DNA of 64,000 nt from an uncultured Eubacteriales bacterium (GTDB lineage Bacteria > Bacillota > Clostridia > Oscillospirales > Oscillospiraceae). Positions 52,147-61,331 of this stretch are shown here, piece after piece (position 1 is the stretch's first letter; the number at the start of each line of letters is the position of its first letter). The stretch spans positions 21,142-85,141 of the forward strand of contig URCK01000002.1 in the NCBI GenBank assembly GCA_900546295.1. Direction: 5' to 3'. Made by a program: the position numbers and the translations under genes. The notes below the pieces were generated by a model, which worked only from the letters and a program-made list of their open reading frames with translations, was not told where the DNA came from and searched no databases.

Positions 52147-52807
52147 CATTGCCCCGAACCTTGCAAGCAAGCTGCCCGATTTTTACAAAGCCCTCGTCGA
52201 TACGCTTTTGATGGTGCTCTGGTCCGGCGCGATCTCATTTGTGCTGGGCCTCGCGCTCGGCGTGCTGCTCATCGTGACCAGACCCGGCGGCATTCTGGAA
52301 CATAAAATTCTCTACCAGATCGTCGACAAGCTCGTAAGCCTCTTCCGCTCCATCCCGTTCATCATCCTGCTGACGTGGGTCATGCCCATCACGCGCGCGC
52401 TCGCAGGCACGGTGCTCTATGTGCGCGGCGCGATCGTACCGCTGGTGTTCGGCTCGGTGCCGTACTTCACCCGCCAGGTGCAAAGTGCCCTTGCCGAGCT
52501 TGACGGCGGTCTCATCGAGGCGGCGCAATCGATGGGCTCCAGCCCCGCGGAGATCATCTTCCGCGTATATCTTAAAGAGAGCGTCGCCGCCATCGCGCGC
52601 GGCACGACCATCACCGTCATCAGCCTGCTCAACCTCACGGCCATGGCCGGCGTCGCCGGCGCGGGCGGTCTCGGCGACTTCGCCATCCGCTACGGCCACG
52701 ACCGCAACATGGCGGACATCACGAACGTCACCGTTTTCGTGCTGGTGCTGCTCGTGTGCATCATCGAATTCGTCGGCGGACGAGTCGTGAAAAAAAACAC
52801 GCATTGA
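52127..52807 (+). CDS. metI: Methionine ABC transporter permease MetI
   Basis: A 226-residue permease with five helices. FRSIPFIILLTWVMPITR and the coupling segment DGGLIEAAQSMGSSPAEII are typical of MetI. It overlaps metN by 20 bp. It forms a homodimeric channel. Confidence 0.95.
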   Translation: MQELITNIAPNLASKLPDFYKALVDTLLMVLWSGAISFVLGLALGVLLIVTRPGGILEHKILYQIVDKLVSLFRSIPFIILLTWVMPITRALAGTVLYVRGAIVPLVFGSVPYFTRQVQSALAELDGGLIEAAQSMGSSPAEIIFRVYLKESVAAIARGTTITVISLLNLTAMAGVAGAGGLGDFAIRYGHDRNMADITNVTVFVLVLLVCIIEFVGGRVVKKNTH

Positions 52808-52874
52808 CGTGACCCCATAAAGTCCCTGCCCACCCCAAGCTGACCAAAAGATTATTTTAATGGAGGAAAAACCC

Positions 52875-53765
52875 ATGAAACTCAAAAAGCTCTTCGCACT
52901 CGCGCTCGCAGCCGCCTCTCTCACGCTGGCTCTGACCGGCTGCGGCTCCAAGACCGACGATTCCGCTGACAACAGCGACGCCAACAGCGACAATCAGACC
53001 GGTGAGACCGTTACCGTCAAGCTCGGCGTAGTCGGCGGTATCTATGATGACCTCTGGGCGCCCGCCAAGGAAGCGCTTGCCGACGAGGGCATCGACCTTG
53101 AGATCGTCCAGTTCTCCGACTATGTGACCCCCAACAACGCGCTCGCCAACGGCGATATCGACCTCAATTCCTTCCAGCACCGCATCTATCTCCAGAGTGA
53201 GATCGAGAACTACGGCTATGAGATCCAGAACATCGGCAACACCTTCATCATCCCGCTGAACCTCTACTCCCAGAAGGTCAGCTCCGTCGATGAACTCAAG
53301 GACGGCGACGTTGTCGCCATCCCCGACGATCTGACCAACGGCGGCCGCGCGCTCAAGGTGCTGGAAGCCGCAGGCCTCATCGAGCTGGACCCCAGCGCCG
53401 CCTTCAACCCCACGCTTGACGATATCACCTCCTACAAGGTGAACATCACCATCGAAGAGCTCAAGGCCAATACCATCCCCTCCGTCCTGCCCGACGTGGC
53501 CGCTGCGGTCGTAAACGGCAACTACGCGCTCGACTTCGGCCTGAAGACCGACGAGGCCATCTACAAGGACAGCGTTCTCGATGTGGAGGAATACTGGAAC
53601 CTGATCGCCGCGCGCACCGCTGACCTCGAAGACCCCGACACTGCCGCCGTCTACAAAAAGGTCGTCGAAGCCTTCCAGTCCAGCGCGACGGAGGACGTGT
53701 TCAACAACACGTTCGGCGGCTACTTCATCGCAGTGGGCTGGGACCAGGACCTGATCGGTCAGTAA
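52875..53765 (+). CDS. metQ: Methionine ABC transporter binding lipoprotein MetQ
   Basis: A 296-residue lipoprotein of the NlpA/MetQ family. The lipobox is ALTGCGS. KLGVVGGIYDDLWAPAKEAL, QFSDYVTPNNALANGDIDLNSFQHRIYL and IPDDLTNGGRALKVLE are family stretches. It captures methionine for MetNI. The ATG at 52875 has TGGAGG upstream; an ATG at 52860 overlaps that ribosome binding site. Confidence 0.95.
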   Translation: MKLKKLFALALAAASLTLALTGCGSKTDDSADNSDANSDNQTGETVTVKLGVVGGIYDDLWAPAKEALADEGIDLEIVQFSDYVTPNNALANGDIDLNSFQHRIYLQSEIENYGYEIQNIGNTFIIPLNLYSQKVSSVDELKDGDVVAIPDDLTNGGRALKVLEAAGLIELDPSAAFNPTLDDITSYKVNITIEELKANTIPSVLPDVAAAVVNGNYALDFGLKTDEAIYKDSVLDVEEYWNLIAARTADLEDPDTAAVYKKVVEAFQSSATEDVFNNTFGGYFIAVGWDQDLIGQ

Positions 53766-53778
53766 GCGCCATATGACC

Positions 53779-53813
53779 GCCGGCGCGCCCTCTTTTTCAG
53801 AGGGCGCGCCGGC
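53779..53813 (+). other. Very stable hairpin after metQ
   Basis: A perfect 15-bp GC-rich stem GCCGGCGCGCCCTCT/AGAGGGCGCGCCGGC with no U-tract. It may stabilise metNIQ mRNA or stop transcription inefficiently before the aminotransferase gene. Confidence 0.75.
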
Positions 53814-53905
53814 AGCGGTATCTGCCGCAGCTCTCTGAGCGGCGGATACCGACCCGCAGCACACTCAAAATAACAGCAAATCGTATCTCACAGGAGGACA
53901 TGACA

Positions 53906-55075
53906 ATGCAGGCACTTTCTGACCGCACCGCAAGCTTTACCGATTCCGTCATCCGCCGCATGACCCGTATCTCCAACCGGTACGGCGCGGTGAATCTTTC
54001 TCAGGGCTTCCCTGACTTCGACCCGCCCAAGCCCATCCTCGACCGCCTCTCTCAGGTCGCCTACGAGGACTATCATCAATACTCCATCACCTGGGGCGCG
54101 CAGGACTTCCGCGAGGCGCTGGCGAAGAAGCAGTCGCACTTCATGGGCCGCAGCATCGACCCCAACGGGGAGATCGTCGTCACCTGCGGCAGCACCGAGG
54201 CCATGATGGCCGCAATGATGACCGTCGCCAACCCCGGCGACAAGGTCGTCATCTTCTCCCCCTTCTACGAAAATTACAGCGCCGACACCATTCTCTCCGG
54301 CGCGGAGCCCATCTACGTCCCGCTCGCGCCGCCGTCGTTCACCTTTGACCCCGAGGTGCTCGAGGATGCCTTCCGCCAGCACCCCAAGGCGCTGGTGCTG
54401 TGCAACCCCTCGAACCCCTGCGGCAAGGTCTTTACGCGCGAGGAGCTCGAGATCATCGCCTCCCTTGCCCAAAAGTACGACGTCTACGTCATCACGGACG
54501 AGGTCTACGAGCACATCGTCTATGCCCCGCACCACCACACCTACTTTGCGACGCTGCCCGGTATGTGGGAGCGCACGCTGTCCTGCTCTTCCCTTTCCAA
54601 GACCTATTCCGTCACCGGCTGGCGCCTTGGCTACATCATCGCCCCGCCGGAGATCATTGACCGCGCAAAGAAGGTGCACGATTTCCTCACCGTCGGCGCG
54701 GCGGCCCCCTTGCAGGAGGCCATCATCCCCGGTCTCAACTTCGGTCAGGACTACTACGACGCGCTGCAGGCCGAGTACACGCACAAGAAGGAGCTCTTCT
54801 TAAAGGGGCTTGACGACCTCAAGATCGTCCACAATGACCCCGAGGGCGCTTACTACGTGATGCTCGACATCTCGGAGTTCGGCTACGAGAGCGATCTTCA
54901 ATTCTGCGAGGACCTTGCGAGCAAGGTCGGCGTAGGCGCGGTGCCGGGCTCGAGCTTTTTCCGCGAGCCGGTCAATCATCTCATCCGCCTGCACTTTGCC
55001 AAGAAGGACGAAACGCTCTTCGACGCGCTGAACCGCCTCGAATCCCTGCGCGAAAAGATCCCCGCCAGAAACTAA
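53906..55075 (+). CDS. Class I/II PLP-dependent aminotransferase
   Basis: A 389-residue fold-type I aminotransferase. It has NLSQGFPDFDPP, NPSNPCGKVF, ITDEVYEH and the PLP lysine in SSLSKTYSVTGWRLGY. The N-terminal style is like kynurenine/methionine aminotransferases of the YbdL group. Placed after metNIQ, it may transaminate methionine or its keto acid; this is inference. The ATG at 53906 is better spaced from AGGAGG than the ATG at 53900. Confidence 0.9.
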   Translation: MQALSDRTASFTDSVIRRMTRISNRYGAVNLSQGFPDFDPPKPILDRLSQVAYEDYHQYSITWGAQDFREALAKKQSHFMGRSIDPNGEIVVTCGSTEAMMAAMMTVANPGDKVVIFSPFYENYSADTILSGAEPIYVPLAPPSFTFDPEVLEDAFRQHPKALVLCNPSNPCGKVFTREELEIIASLAQKYDVYVITDEVYEHIVYAPHHHTYFATLPGMWERTLSCSSLSKTYSVTGWRLGYIIAPPEIIDRAKKVHDFLTVGAAAPLQEAIIPGLNFGQDYYDALQAEYTHKKELFLKGLDDLKIVHNDPEGAYYVMLDISEFGYESDLQFCEDLASKVGVGAVPGSSFFREPVNHLIRLHFAKKDETLFDALNRLESLREKIPARN

Positions 55076-55091
55076 GAAAGGAAATTCGTCC

Positions 55092-56285
55092 ATGAACGCC
55101 CTGAAAGAAGACTGCCTGCGTCTGCGCGACGAGCTCGTCGCGCTGCGGCGGGAATTTCACCGCGACCCGGAGCTTGGCCTGCACGAATATCATACCGCTG
55201 CGCGCATCGAGCGCGAGCTTGACAAATGCGGCATCCCACACGAGCGCATCGGCGGCAAGACCGCCGTCGTCGCCCGCCTGCGCGGTACGGGCAGCGGCAC
55301 TGGTATCTGCGTGCTGCGCGCGGATATCGACGCGCTTCCCATCCAGGAGACAAACGACGTGCCCTACCGCTCGGAAACGCCGGGCGTGATGCATGCCTGC
55401 GGCCACGACGCGCACACGGCGTGCCTGCTCGGCGCAGCAAAGGTGCTGGGCGCGCACCGCGCGGACTTCGGCGGCGAGGTGCGCTTTCTATTCCAACCCG
55501 CCGAGGAGATCGGTCAGGGCGCGCGTCCCCTCGTTGCCGCGCATGTGCTCGACGGTGCGGACCGCGTCTTCGGCCTGCACACCGCCTCGGACCTGCCATC
55601 CGGCACCGTGGGGCTTCGTCCCGGCTGCAACAACGCCGCCGTGGACCACTTCACCGTCCGCATCCACGGAAAGAGCGCGCATGTTTCCACGCCCCAGCTC
55701 GGTGTGGACGCGCTCTACATCGCAAGCGAGCTCGTCGTTGCACTCCAGGCTGCCGTCACACGCATGACCTCCCCCATCGACCCTGTGCTCATCGGCGTTG
55801 GCAAGCTCAGCGCCGGCACGGCCTACAACGCTGTCGCGGAATATGCCGAGCTTGAAGGCACGACGCGCACGCTCCTGCCCGAAACGCGCGCGCATGTGCG
55901 CGCGTCCATTGAGGCGGCGGCAGAGCATATCTCTTCCCTCTTCGGCGGCACGGCGCAGGTCGAATGGGACGACTTTGCCGCGCCGCTTCTGAATGACGCG
56001 CTTGCCTGCGAGGAGGCCGCAAGGGCCGCGGCCTCTCTCGGTATCCCGACAACGGCGGACCGCGCGCTTTCTCTCAGCGGCGACGACTTCGCCGAGTACC
56101 TGCTGCATGTGAAGGGCGCTTATGCCTACCTCGGCACGGCAGCTCCTGACAAGCCCAACACCTGCATCTCCAACCATCACGGTGATTTCGACATCGACGA
56201 GGAAACGCTCCCGCTCGGCGCGGCGCTTTACGCCGCATACGCAGCCGAAGTCTGCCGCGGTGAAGCGGGACAGTCCGTCTTTTGA
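55092..56285 (+). CDS. M20-family amidohydrolase (N-acyl amino acid hydrolase type)
   Basis: A 397-residue metallopeptidase-fold enzyme. RREFHRDPELGLHE, LRADIDALPIQE, MHACGHDAHTA and FQPAEEIGQGA are the motifs of the HipO/AbgB amidohydrolases. It should cleave an N-acyl amino acid. It lies 16 nt after the aminotransferase gene and is probably co-transcribed with it. Confidence 0.92.
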   Translation: MNALKEDCLRLRDELVALRREFHRDPELGLHEYHTAARIERELDKCGIPHERIGGKTAVVARLRGTGSGTGICVLRADIDALPIQETNDVPYRSETPGVMHACGHDAHTACLLGAAKVLGAHRADFGGEVRFLFQPAEEIGQGARPLVAAHVLDGADRVFGLHTASDLPSGTVGLRPGCNNAAVDHFTVRIHGKSAHVSTPQLGVDALYIASELVVALQAAVTRMTSPIDPVLIGVGKLSAGTAYNAVAEYAELEGTTRTLLPETRAHVRASIEAAAEHISSLFGGTAQVEWDDFAAPLLNDALACEEAARAAASLGIPTTADRALSLSGDDFAEYLLHVKGAYAYLGTAAPDKPNTCISNHHGDFDIDEETLPLGAALYAAYAAEVCRGEAGQSVF

Positions 56286-56409
56286 CAGAAATTGCTCCGC
56301 GATTTTTCTCTCCGTCCCGGACATCGCGGTTATCATCGTTTTAAGCAATGATAATTGTGCTTTTTGCCGTGATTTTGAATTGATTTTTTCTGCATCTATG
56401 TTATTTTAT

Positions 56410-56444
56410 AATCTTGCCGCTGCGGTTTTCGCGGCAGCAAGATT
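56410..56444 (+). terminator. Terminator-like hairpin upstream of the iron-type binding protein
   Basis: AATCTTGC/GCAAGATT with an inner CGC/GCG stem. There is only a distant T-run (ATTTTT at 56450-56455), so terminator function is uncertain. Confidence 0.5.
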
Positions 56445-56472
56445 CCAGCAATTTTTAAGAAAGAGGTACGAT

Positions 56473-57531
56473 ATGAAAAAGCTGTTTTCCCTGCTTCTTT
56501 GTGCCGTGATGGTGCTCTCTCTGGTCGCCTGCGGCTCGAAGACTGACGACAACCAGACGAACGACGAGCCTGAGTCCACCGCGCCTGAGCTCTCCGGCAC
56601 GATGAAGGTCGTTGCCACCGGCGACGTCTACGGTCCCCTGTTCGACGCATTCACCGCCGACACCGGCGTTCAGGTCGAGTGCCTGTCCATGTCCTCCGGC
56701 GAAGTGCTCTCCAAGCTCCGCGCCGAGGGCGGCGTTCCCTCCGCTGATCTGTGGTTCGGCGGCGGTATCGACGCTTTCATGAGCGCCAAGGATGACGGTC
56801 TGCTCGAGCCCGTCATGTTCGACGCTGCCAGCGAGCTCGGCGACGAGTTCAAGGACGCCGAGGGCTACTGGTACTCCAAGGGCATCACCATCGTCGGCTT
56901 CCTGCTCAACAACTCCCTCATGGAGGAGCTGGGCCTGACCGCTCCCGAGAGCTGGGACGACCTGACCGACAGCCAGTATGCCGGCGAGATCGTCATGTCC
57001 AACCCCGCCGTTTCCGGCACCAACTACGCCGTGGTCAACGCGCTGCTGCAGGCCAAGGGCGACGAGGGCTGGAACTACTTCGAGGCCCTGAACAACAACA
57101 TCGCCTACTACGGCAAGCGCGGCTCCGACCCCAAGAACAAGGTCTCCGCCGGTGAGTTCGCCGTCGGCATCACCTACATCGACGCCAGCATCGAGCAGGC
57201 CGCCGAGGAGAACGACCTGACCATCGTTTACCCCGCCGACGGTATGCCCTGGGTCCCCGAGGGCGTGGCCGTGTTCAAGAACGCCGAGAATGTCGACGCT
57301 GCCAAGTACTTCGTCGAGTGGCTCTTCAGCAGCGACGATCACCTCCGTCAGCTCGCCGAGATCGAGCAGAAGAGCGGCATCAAGGTCATCAAGCCCTCCA
57401 TCGAAGGTCTTGAGCTGTCCTACGACCCCACCCTCCTCATGACCGAGGACCTGTCCCTCTTTGGTTCCCAGCGCAGCGAGATCCTCGAGCGCTTTGAGCC
57501 TCTGATGGGTGACAAGGCCGCCACGGAATAA
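56473..57531 (+). CDS. ABC binding lipoprotein, ferric-iron/2-aminoethylphosphonate type
   Basis: A 352-residue lipoprotein with lipobox SLVACGS. The mature part is a family 6-type binding protein (KVVATGDVYGPLFDAF, GGVPSADLWFGGG, MSNPAVSGTNYAVVNALL, IVYPADGMPWVPEGVAV) related to FbpA and phosphonate-binding proteins. The substrate could be ferric iron, a phosphonate or a phosphorylated compound. The ATG at 56473 has AAAGAGG upstream. A hairpin with T-tract overlaps the start of the next gene. Confidence 0.88.
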   Translation: MKKLFSLLLCAVMVLSLVACGSKTDDNQTNDEPESTAPELSGTMKVVATGDVYGPLFDAFTADTGVQVECLSMSSGEVLSKLRAEGGVPSADLWFGGGIDAFMSAKDDGLLEPVMFDAASELGDEFKDAEGYWYSKGITIVGFLLNNSLMEELGLTAPESWDDLTDSQYAGEIVMSNPAVSGTNYAVVNALLQAKGDEGWNYFEALNNNIAYYGKRGSDPKNKVSAGEFAVGITYIDASIEQAAEENDLTIVYPADGMPWVPEGVAVFKNAENVDAAKYFVEWLFSSDDHLRQLAEIEQKSGIKVIKPSIEGLELSYDPTLLMTEDLSLFGSQRSEILERFEPLMGDKAATE

Positions 57532-59229
57532 ATGAGATCCGCCGGCAACATCCAAAAGAATACGGGAAAAAGGACATCTCACGATGTCCTTTTTTCCCTT
57601 TGTGAAAACGCGGCCGACAGGCTGATCCTTCTCCTACTGCTCTCGGGCGTGCTGCTTTTCATTCTCTGGCCCATCGCCTGCATCGCGCTGCGGAGCCTTC
57701 GCGGCGCGGACGGCGGCGTGAGCTTTGCGATGTTTGACACCGTCCTGCACCAGTACGGCGAGAGCCTGCGCAACAGCGTTTTTGTCGGCCTTTTCACGGC
57801 CGTGCTCACAACGCTCCTTTCGCTCTCGGCAGCGCTCTGCTGCGCCACGGCGCGCGGCTGGCGGCGGACGCTTGCCATGCTCATCATGCTCGTCGCCATG
57901 GTCTCGCCGCCGTTTGTCTCCTCGCTTGCCTACATCCAGCTCTACGGGCGGCGCGGATGGATCACCTACCGCCTGCTGCACCTGAGCTTAAACCCCTACA
58001 ACCGCTGGGGCGTTATCCTGATGCAGTCGCTCTCGTTTGTGCCGCTCAACGCGATGTTCCTCTCCGGCATCCTTGAAAAGCTGGACGAGGGCAGCCTGCG
58101 CTCGGCGCGCGACCTCGGCGCCGGGGGCGGCGCCATCCTGCGCGACATCGTCCTGCCGCTCATCCGGCCGGCAACGCTCGTGTGCCTGCTGCTCTCGTTC
58201 GTCCGCTCGCTCGCGGACTTCGGCACGCCCATCATCATCGGCGGGCGCTTCAGCACGCTGGCCGCGGACATCTATTTGCAGGTCGTGGGATATTCAGACC
58301 TTGAAAAGTCCTCGGCGATGAACATGTTCCTGCTTGTCCCCTCCATTCTCTTTTTCTTCGTCTACCGCGCGCTGATGCGACGCTCGGACAAGCTGACCGA
58401 CGCAAGCCGCGCCGCGCGCGGCGACCTGGGGCTCAGGCTCTCGCGCTGCGGCGCGATGGGCTGGGGCGCGATCGCGCTGAGCCTTGTCTTCTTTGTGATG
58501 ATCGTGCTGCAATACGGCTGCGTGTTCCTCTCGGGCTTCCTCAAGAGCACGAAGGGCGTCTATTCCTTCACGCTGCAATACTGGCGCCAGCTCTGGCAGA
58601 TCAGCGCATCGACGATGCTGCGAAGCATTCAGTATGCGCTCATCGTCTCCCTCGCCGGCACGCTCTTTGCGATGCTTTTCGCCTACTACATGGATCGGCG
58701 GCGCATCCCCGGGCGCAGCCTCTTCGACTGCCTTGCAACGCTGCCCTACATGCTGCCGGGCACCTGCTTCGGCATTGGCTACATCCTCGCTTTCAACCAC
58801 GCGCCGCTCAAGCTGACGGGCACGGCCTTCATCGTCATGGCCAATATGCTCTTCAAGCAGCTGCCGACCTCCACGAAGATCTGCACCGCATCGCTGGCGC
58901 TTCTGCCCGAGGTGCAGGAGCGCTCGGCGCGCGACCTCGGCGCGGGACGGCTCGCCGTGCTGCGCGACGTGGTCTTCCCCGCGCTGCGCCCCGCGTTTTT
59001 AAGCTGCTTCGTCTATAACTTCACCAGCAGCATGACAACGGCGGGTTCCATCATCTTCCTCATCGACGCAAGGCGCCAGCTGGCCGTCTTCAAGCTCTTT
59101 GACGCGGTGTATCAGGGCGACTACGCCCTCGCCTCGCTCATCGCGAGCGTCATCACCGTCATCGTTCTGCTCGTTGAGGGCCTCGCCTACTTCATCGCCC
59201 GGAAAGGAGAAAAACGCCGTGTATCTTGA
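57532..59229 (+). CDS. ABC permease with two fused membrane domains (iron/phosphonate type)
   Basis: A 565-residue permease, the length of FbpB-type fused permeases, with about 12 helices. Each half has an ATPase-coupling loop: EGSLRSARDLGAGGGAILRDIV in the first and EVQERSARDLGAGRLAVLRDVV in the second. The apparent ATG is directly after the preceding stop and lacks a good ribosome binding site. A terminator-like hairpin (57564-57598) lies in its first 22 codons, so start and coupling are uncertain. Confidence 0.88.
   Translation: MRSAGNIQKNTGKRTSHDVLFSLCENAADRLILLLLLSGVLLFILWPIACIALRSLRGADGGVSFAMFDTVLHQYGESLRNSVFVGLFTAVLTTLLSLSAALCCATARGWRRTLAMLIMLVAMVSPPFVSSLAYIQLYGRRGWITYRLLHLSLNPYNRWGVILMQSLSFVPLNAMFLSGILEKLDEGSLRSARDLGAGGGAILRDIVLPLIRPATLVCLLLSFVRSLADFGTPIIIGGRFSTLAADIYLQVVGYSDLEKSSAMNMFLLVPSILFFFVYRALMRRSDKLTDASRAARGDLGLRLSRCGAMGWGAIALSLVFFVMIVLQYGCVFLSGFLKSTKGVYSFTLQYWRQLWQISASTMLRSIQYALIVSLAGTLFAMLFAYYMDRRRIPGRSLFDCLATLPYMLPGTCFGIGYILAFNHAPLKLTGTAFIVMANMLFKQLPTSTKICTASLALLPEVQERSARDLGAGRLAVLRDVVFPALRPAFLSCFVYNFTSSMTTAGSIIFLIDARRQLAVFKLFDAVYQGDYALASLIASVITVIVLLVEGLAYFIARKGEKRRVS
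57564..57598 (+). terminator. Terminator-like hairpin overlapping the permease start
   Basis: GGGAAAAAGGACATC/GATGTCCTTTTTTCCC with loop TCAC; the T6 tract forms part of the stem. It would reduce permease expression relative to the binding protein. Confidence 0.75.
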
Positions 59230-59989
59230 ACTCGACCGCCTGAGCAAGCAGTTTGACGGCAAATATGCCGTGCACGAGCTATCCCTCGGGCTTGAAAAAG
59301 GCGGACTTTTGTGCATCCTCGGCTCGTCGGGCTGCGGCAAGACGACCACGCTCAACATGATCGGCGGCTTCCTCTCGCCTGACAGCGGCAGGGTGCTGCT
59401 CGACGGGCAGGACATCACCGCTCTCCCGCCCGAGCGCCGCCCCGTTTCCACCGTCTTCCAGTCCTACGGTCTCTTCCCGCATATGAGCGTGCTGCAAAAC
59501 GTGACCTACGGGCTCAAATTCCGCAGATATTCCCGCGCGGAGGCGCGGGAGAAGGGCCGCAGGTATCTGGAGCTCGTCGGCCTTGCCGACCGCGAGAACG
59601 CCCGCATCGGCGAACTCTCCGGCGGCCAGCAGCAGCGCGTGGCGCTCGCCCGCGCGCTCATCGTCGAGCCGAAGCTGTGCCTGCTCGACGAGCCGCTCTC
59701 AAACCTCGACGCAGCGCTGCGCGTGCGCATGCGCGGCGAGCTCAAGCGCATCCAGCGCGAGCTCGGCACTACGATGGTCTTTGTCACGCACGATCAGGAG
59801 GAGGCTCTCATTCTGGCCGATTCCATCGCCGTGATGAGCGAGGGAGAGCTCTTGCAGCTCGGCACGGCGGAGGAGGTCTTCCGCCATCCGGCAAACGACT
59901 ACATCGCATCGTTCCTCGGCCTCAACGACATTGTCTGGCAGGATGACGGCCGCGTGCTGAAGGTCATCCGCCACGGAGAAAAGGAGTAA
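59219..59989 (+). CDS. ABC ATPase (iron/phosphonate/polyamine type)
   Basis: A 256-residue ATPase with Walker A GSSGCGKTT, signature LSGGQQQRVALARALI and Walker B LCLLDEPLSNLDA, like FbpC/PotA. It is shorter than those with a full C-terminal TOBE domain. The GTG at 59219 has AAAGGAGA upstream and overlaps the permease by 11 bp. Confidence 0.92.
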   Translation: MYLELDRLSKQFDGKYAVHELSLGLEKGGLLCILGSSGCGKTTTLNMIGGFLSPDSGRVLLDGQDITALPPERRPVSTVFQSYGLFPHMSVLQNVTYGLKFRRYSRAEAREKGRRYLELVGLADRENARIGELSGGQQQRVALARALIVEPKLCLLDEPLSNLDAALRVRMRGELKRIQRELGTTMVFVTHDQEEALILADSIAVMSEGELLQLGTAEEVFRHPANDYIASFLGLNDIVWQDDGRVLKVIRHGEKE

Positions 59990-59996
59990 CACTGCC

Positions 59997-60623
59997 ATGC
60001 TTGTTGATATGCACCTGCACGAATGCACCTACTCGACCGACAGCTTCCTCCGCCTGGAAGAGATCGTTTCCATCGCCAGAGAACGGGGACTGGACGCGAT
60101 CTGCATCACCGACCACGACAGCATGGGCCTGCGCAAGCGCGCCGAGGCCTATTCCCGCGAGATCGGCTTCCCCATCTTTGTGGGCGTGGAATTCTTCTCG
60201 CTCTGGGGCGATATCACCGCCTGGGGCATCGACGACATCCCCGGCCAGCGCATCGACGCGCAGGACTTCATCGACCTTGTGCGCGAGAAGGACGGCTTCT
60301 GCGTTTCCTGCCATCCCTTCCGCAACAACAACCGGGGTCTGCGCGAGCATCTGCGCGACGTGCGCGGCCTTGACGGCGTGGAGGTGCTCAACGGCAGCAC
60401 GCCGCTCGAGGACAATCAGACGGCGCTGCGCCTCTGCCGTGAGCTGGGGCTCAAGGCCATCGGCGCAAGCGACGCGCATGTGCCCCAGCAGGTGGGGAAA
60501 TATGTAACATGGCTGCCCGAAACCGTGACGACGCTGCCGGATTTCATCACGGCGCTGCACACGCTGGAGACCCGTCCCGCCATCTGGACGGGCAGCGAAT
60601 ACGACGTTGTTACCGAATTTTGA
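59997..60623 (+). CDS. PHP-domain phosphoesterase
   Basis: A 208-residue PHP protein. MLVDMHLHECTYSTDS, CITDHDSMG, VGVEFFS, SCHPFRNNNRG and IGASDAHVP are the metal-binding motifs. It should hydrolyse a phosphate ester. It is the last gene of the iron/phosphonate-type ABC operon, suggesting that the imported substrate carries a phosphate. Confidence 0.9.
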   Translation: MLVDMHLHECTYSTDSFLRLEEIVSIARERGLDAICITDHDSMGLRKRAEAYSREIGFPIFVGVEFFSLWGDITAWGIDDIPGQRIDAQDFIDLVREKDGFCVSCHPFRNNNRGLREHLRDVRGLDGVEVLNGSTPLEDNQTALRLCRELGLKAIGASDAHVPQQVGKYVTWLPETVTTLPDFITALHTLETRPAIWTGSEYDVVTEF

Positions 60624-60634
60624 GAGGGATCGAT

Positions 60635-60667
60635 CAGCAGGCCGGCGCGCTGTGTGCCGGCCTGCTG
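60635..60667 (+). terminator. Terminator of the ABC-PHP operon
   Basis: A perfect 12-bp stem CAGCAGGCCGGC/GCCGGCCTGCTG followed by TTCCGTTTC. Confidence 0.8.
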
Positions 60668-60781
60668 TTCCGTTTCACTCCGTCATATGCGATATTCATG
60701 CAGGAAAACTGTGGTAATGTTTCACAAGAAGCGCTTCTCTGATGAAAAAAGATTCTCAAAATTTGGAGAAGAGAAGAATTA

Positions 60782-60947
60782 GGCATTAACATTTTCCCAG
60801 CATGGGAGTATGGTAGCGCCAACAATTTCAAATGCCCGATCGCAAGGTCGGGAAGCTGTTTGTCCCCCAAGGTGATAACAGATTTGTCGGATTACAGCAC
60901 AGTTGCAGCCGTAAATGCTTCACATAGCATTTACGGCTTTGTTTTTT
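60782..60947 (+). ncRNA. Unclassified structured leader ending in a terminator
   Basis: GGCATT (60782-60787) can pair with AATGCC (60831-60836), closing a region that holds a TCCC/GGGA hairpin. Next is CCCGATC/GGTCGGG with a GCAA tetraloop (60835-60852), a CTGTT/AACAG stem, and a strong terminator (GCCGTAAATGCT/AGCATTTACGGC, 60908-60937, then TTTGTTTTTT). The layout is riboswitch-like, but it does not match a class I know. The gene it once controlled is probably the truncated binding protein that follows. Confidence 0.4.
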
Positions 60948-61237
60948 GTCTGCATCGGGAGTGCGCTTACGCCCCCAACAACTGGCAGGAAAGCGAAGCG
61001 ACGGATTCGAACGTCCCCGTCGAAAATGCCCCCGGCTATCTCGCCTCCAACCCCGACTTCTGCCTCATCACCTTCTCGGGGGGCAGCGGCTTCACGCTTC
61101 CGGCCAAGGGCTCCTGCGTGGGTCTGCGCAAGAGCGACACCGCGCTGCTTGAGCAGATCAACGAGATCCTCGGCACGCTGGACAACGCCACCCGCGACGA
61201 AATGTGGCAGACCGCCGTCGACAACCAGCCCCAGTAA
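60948..61237 (+). pseudogene. C-terminal fragment of an amino acid binding protein
   Basis: About 95 residues resembling the end of a family 3 amino acid binding protein: ENAPGYLASNPDFCLITF, then GLRKSDTALLEQINEILGTLD and a terminal DNQPQ. The N-terminal two thirds and a signal peptide are absent, and the frame starts directly after the terminator of the structured leader. It is a remnant of a deletion. Confidence 0.6.
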
Positions 61238-61331
61238 TATTATCCCACGCACCGCCGCCGCGCTTTAAGCGGCGGGTATGCGAAGCCCGCAGGCAGCGCT
61301 CAGCGCTTCGCAGCACAAAGGAGGAAACACC

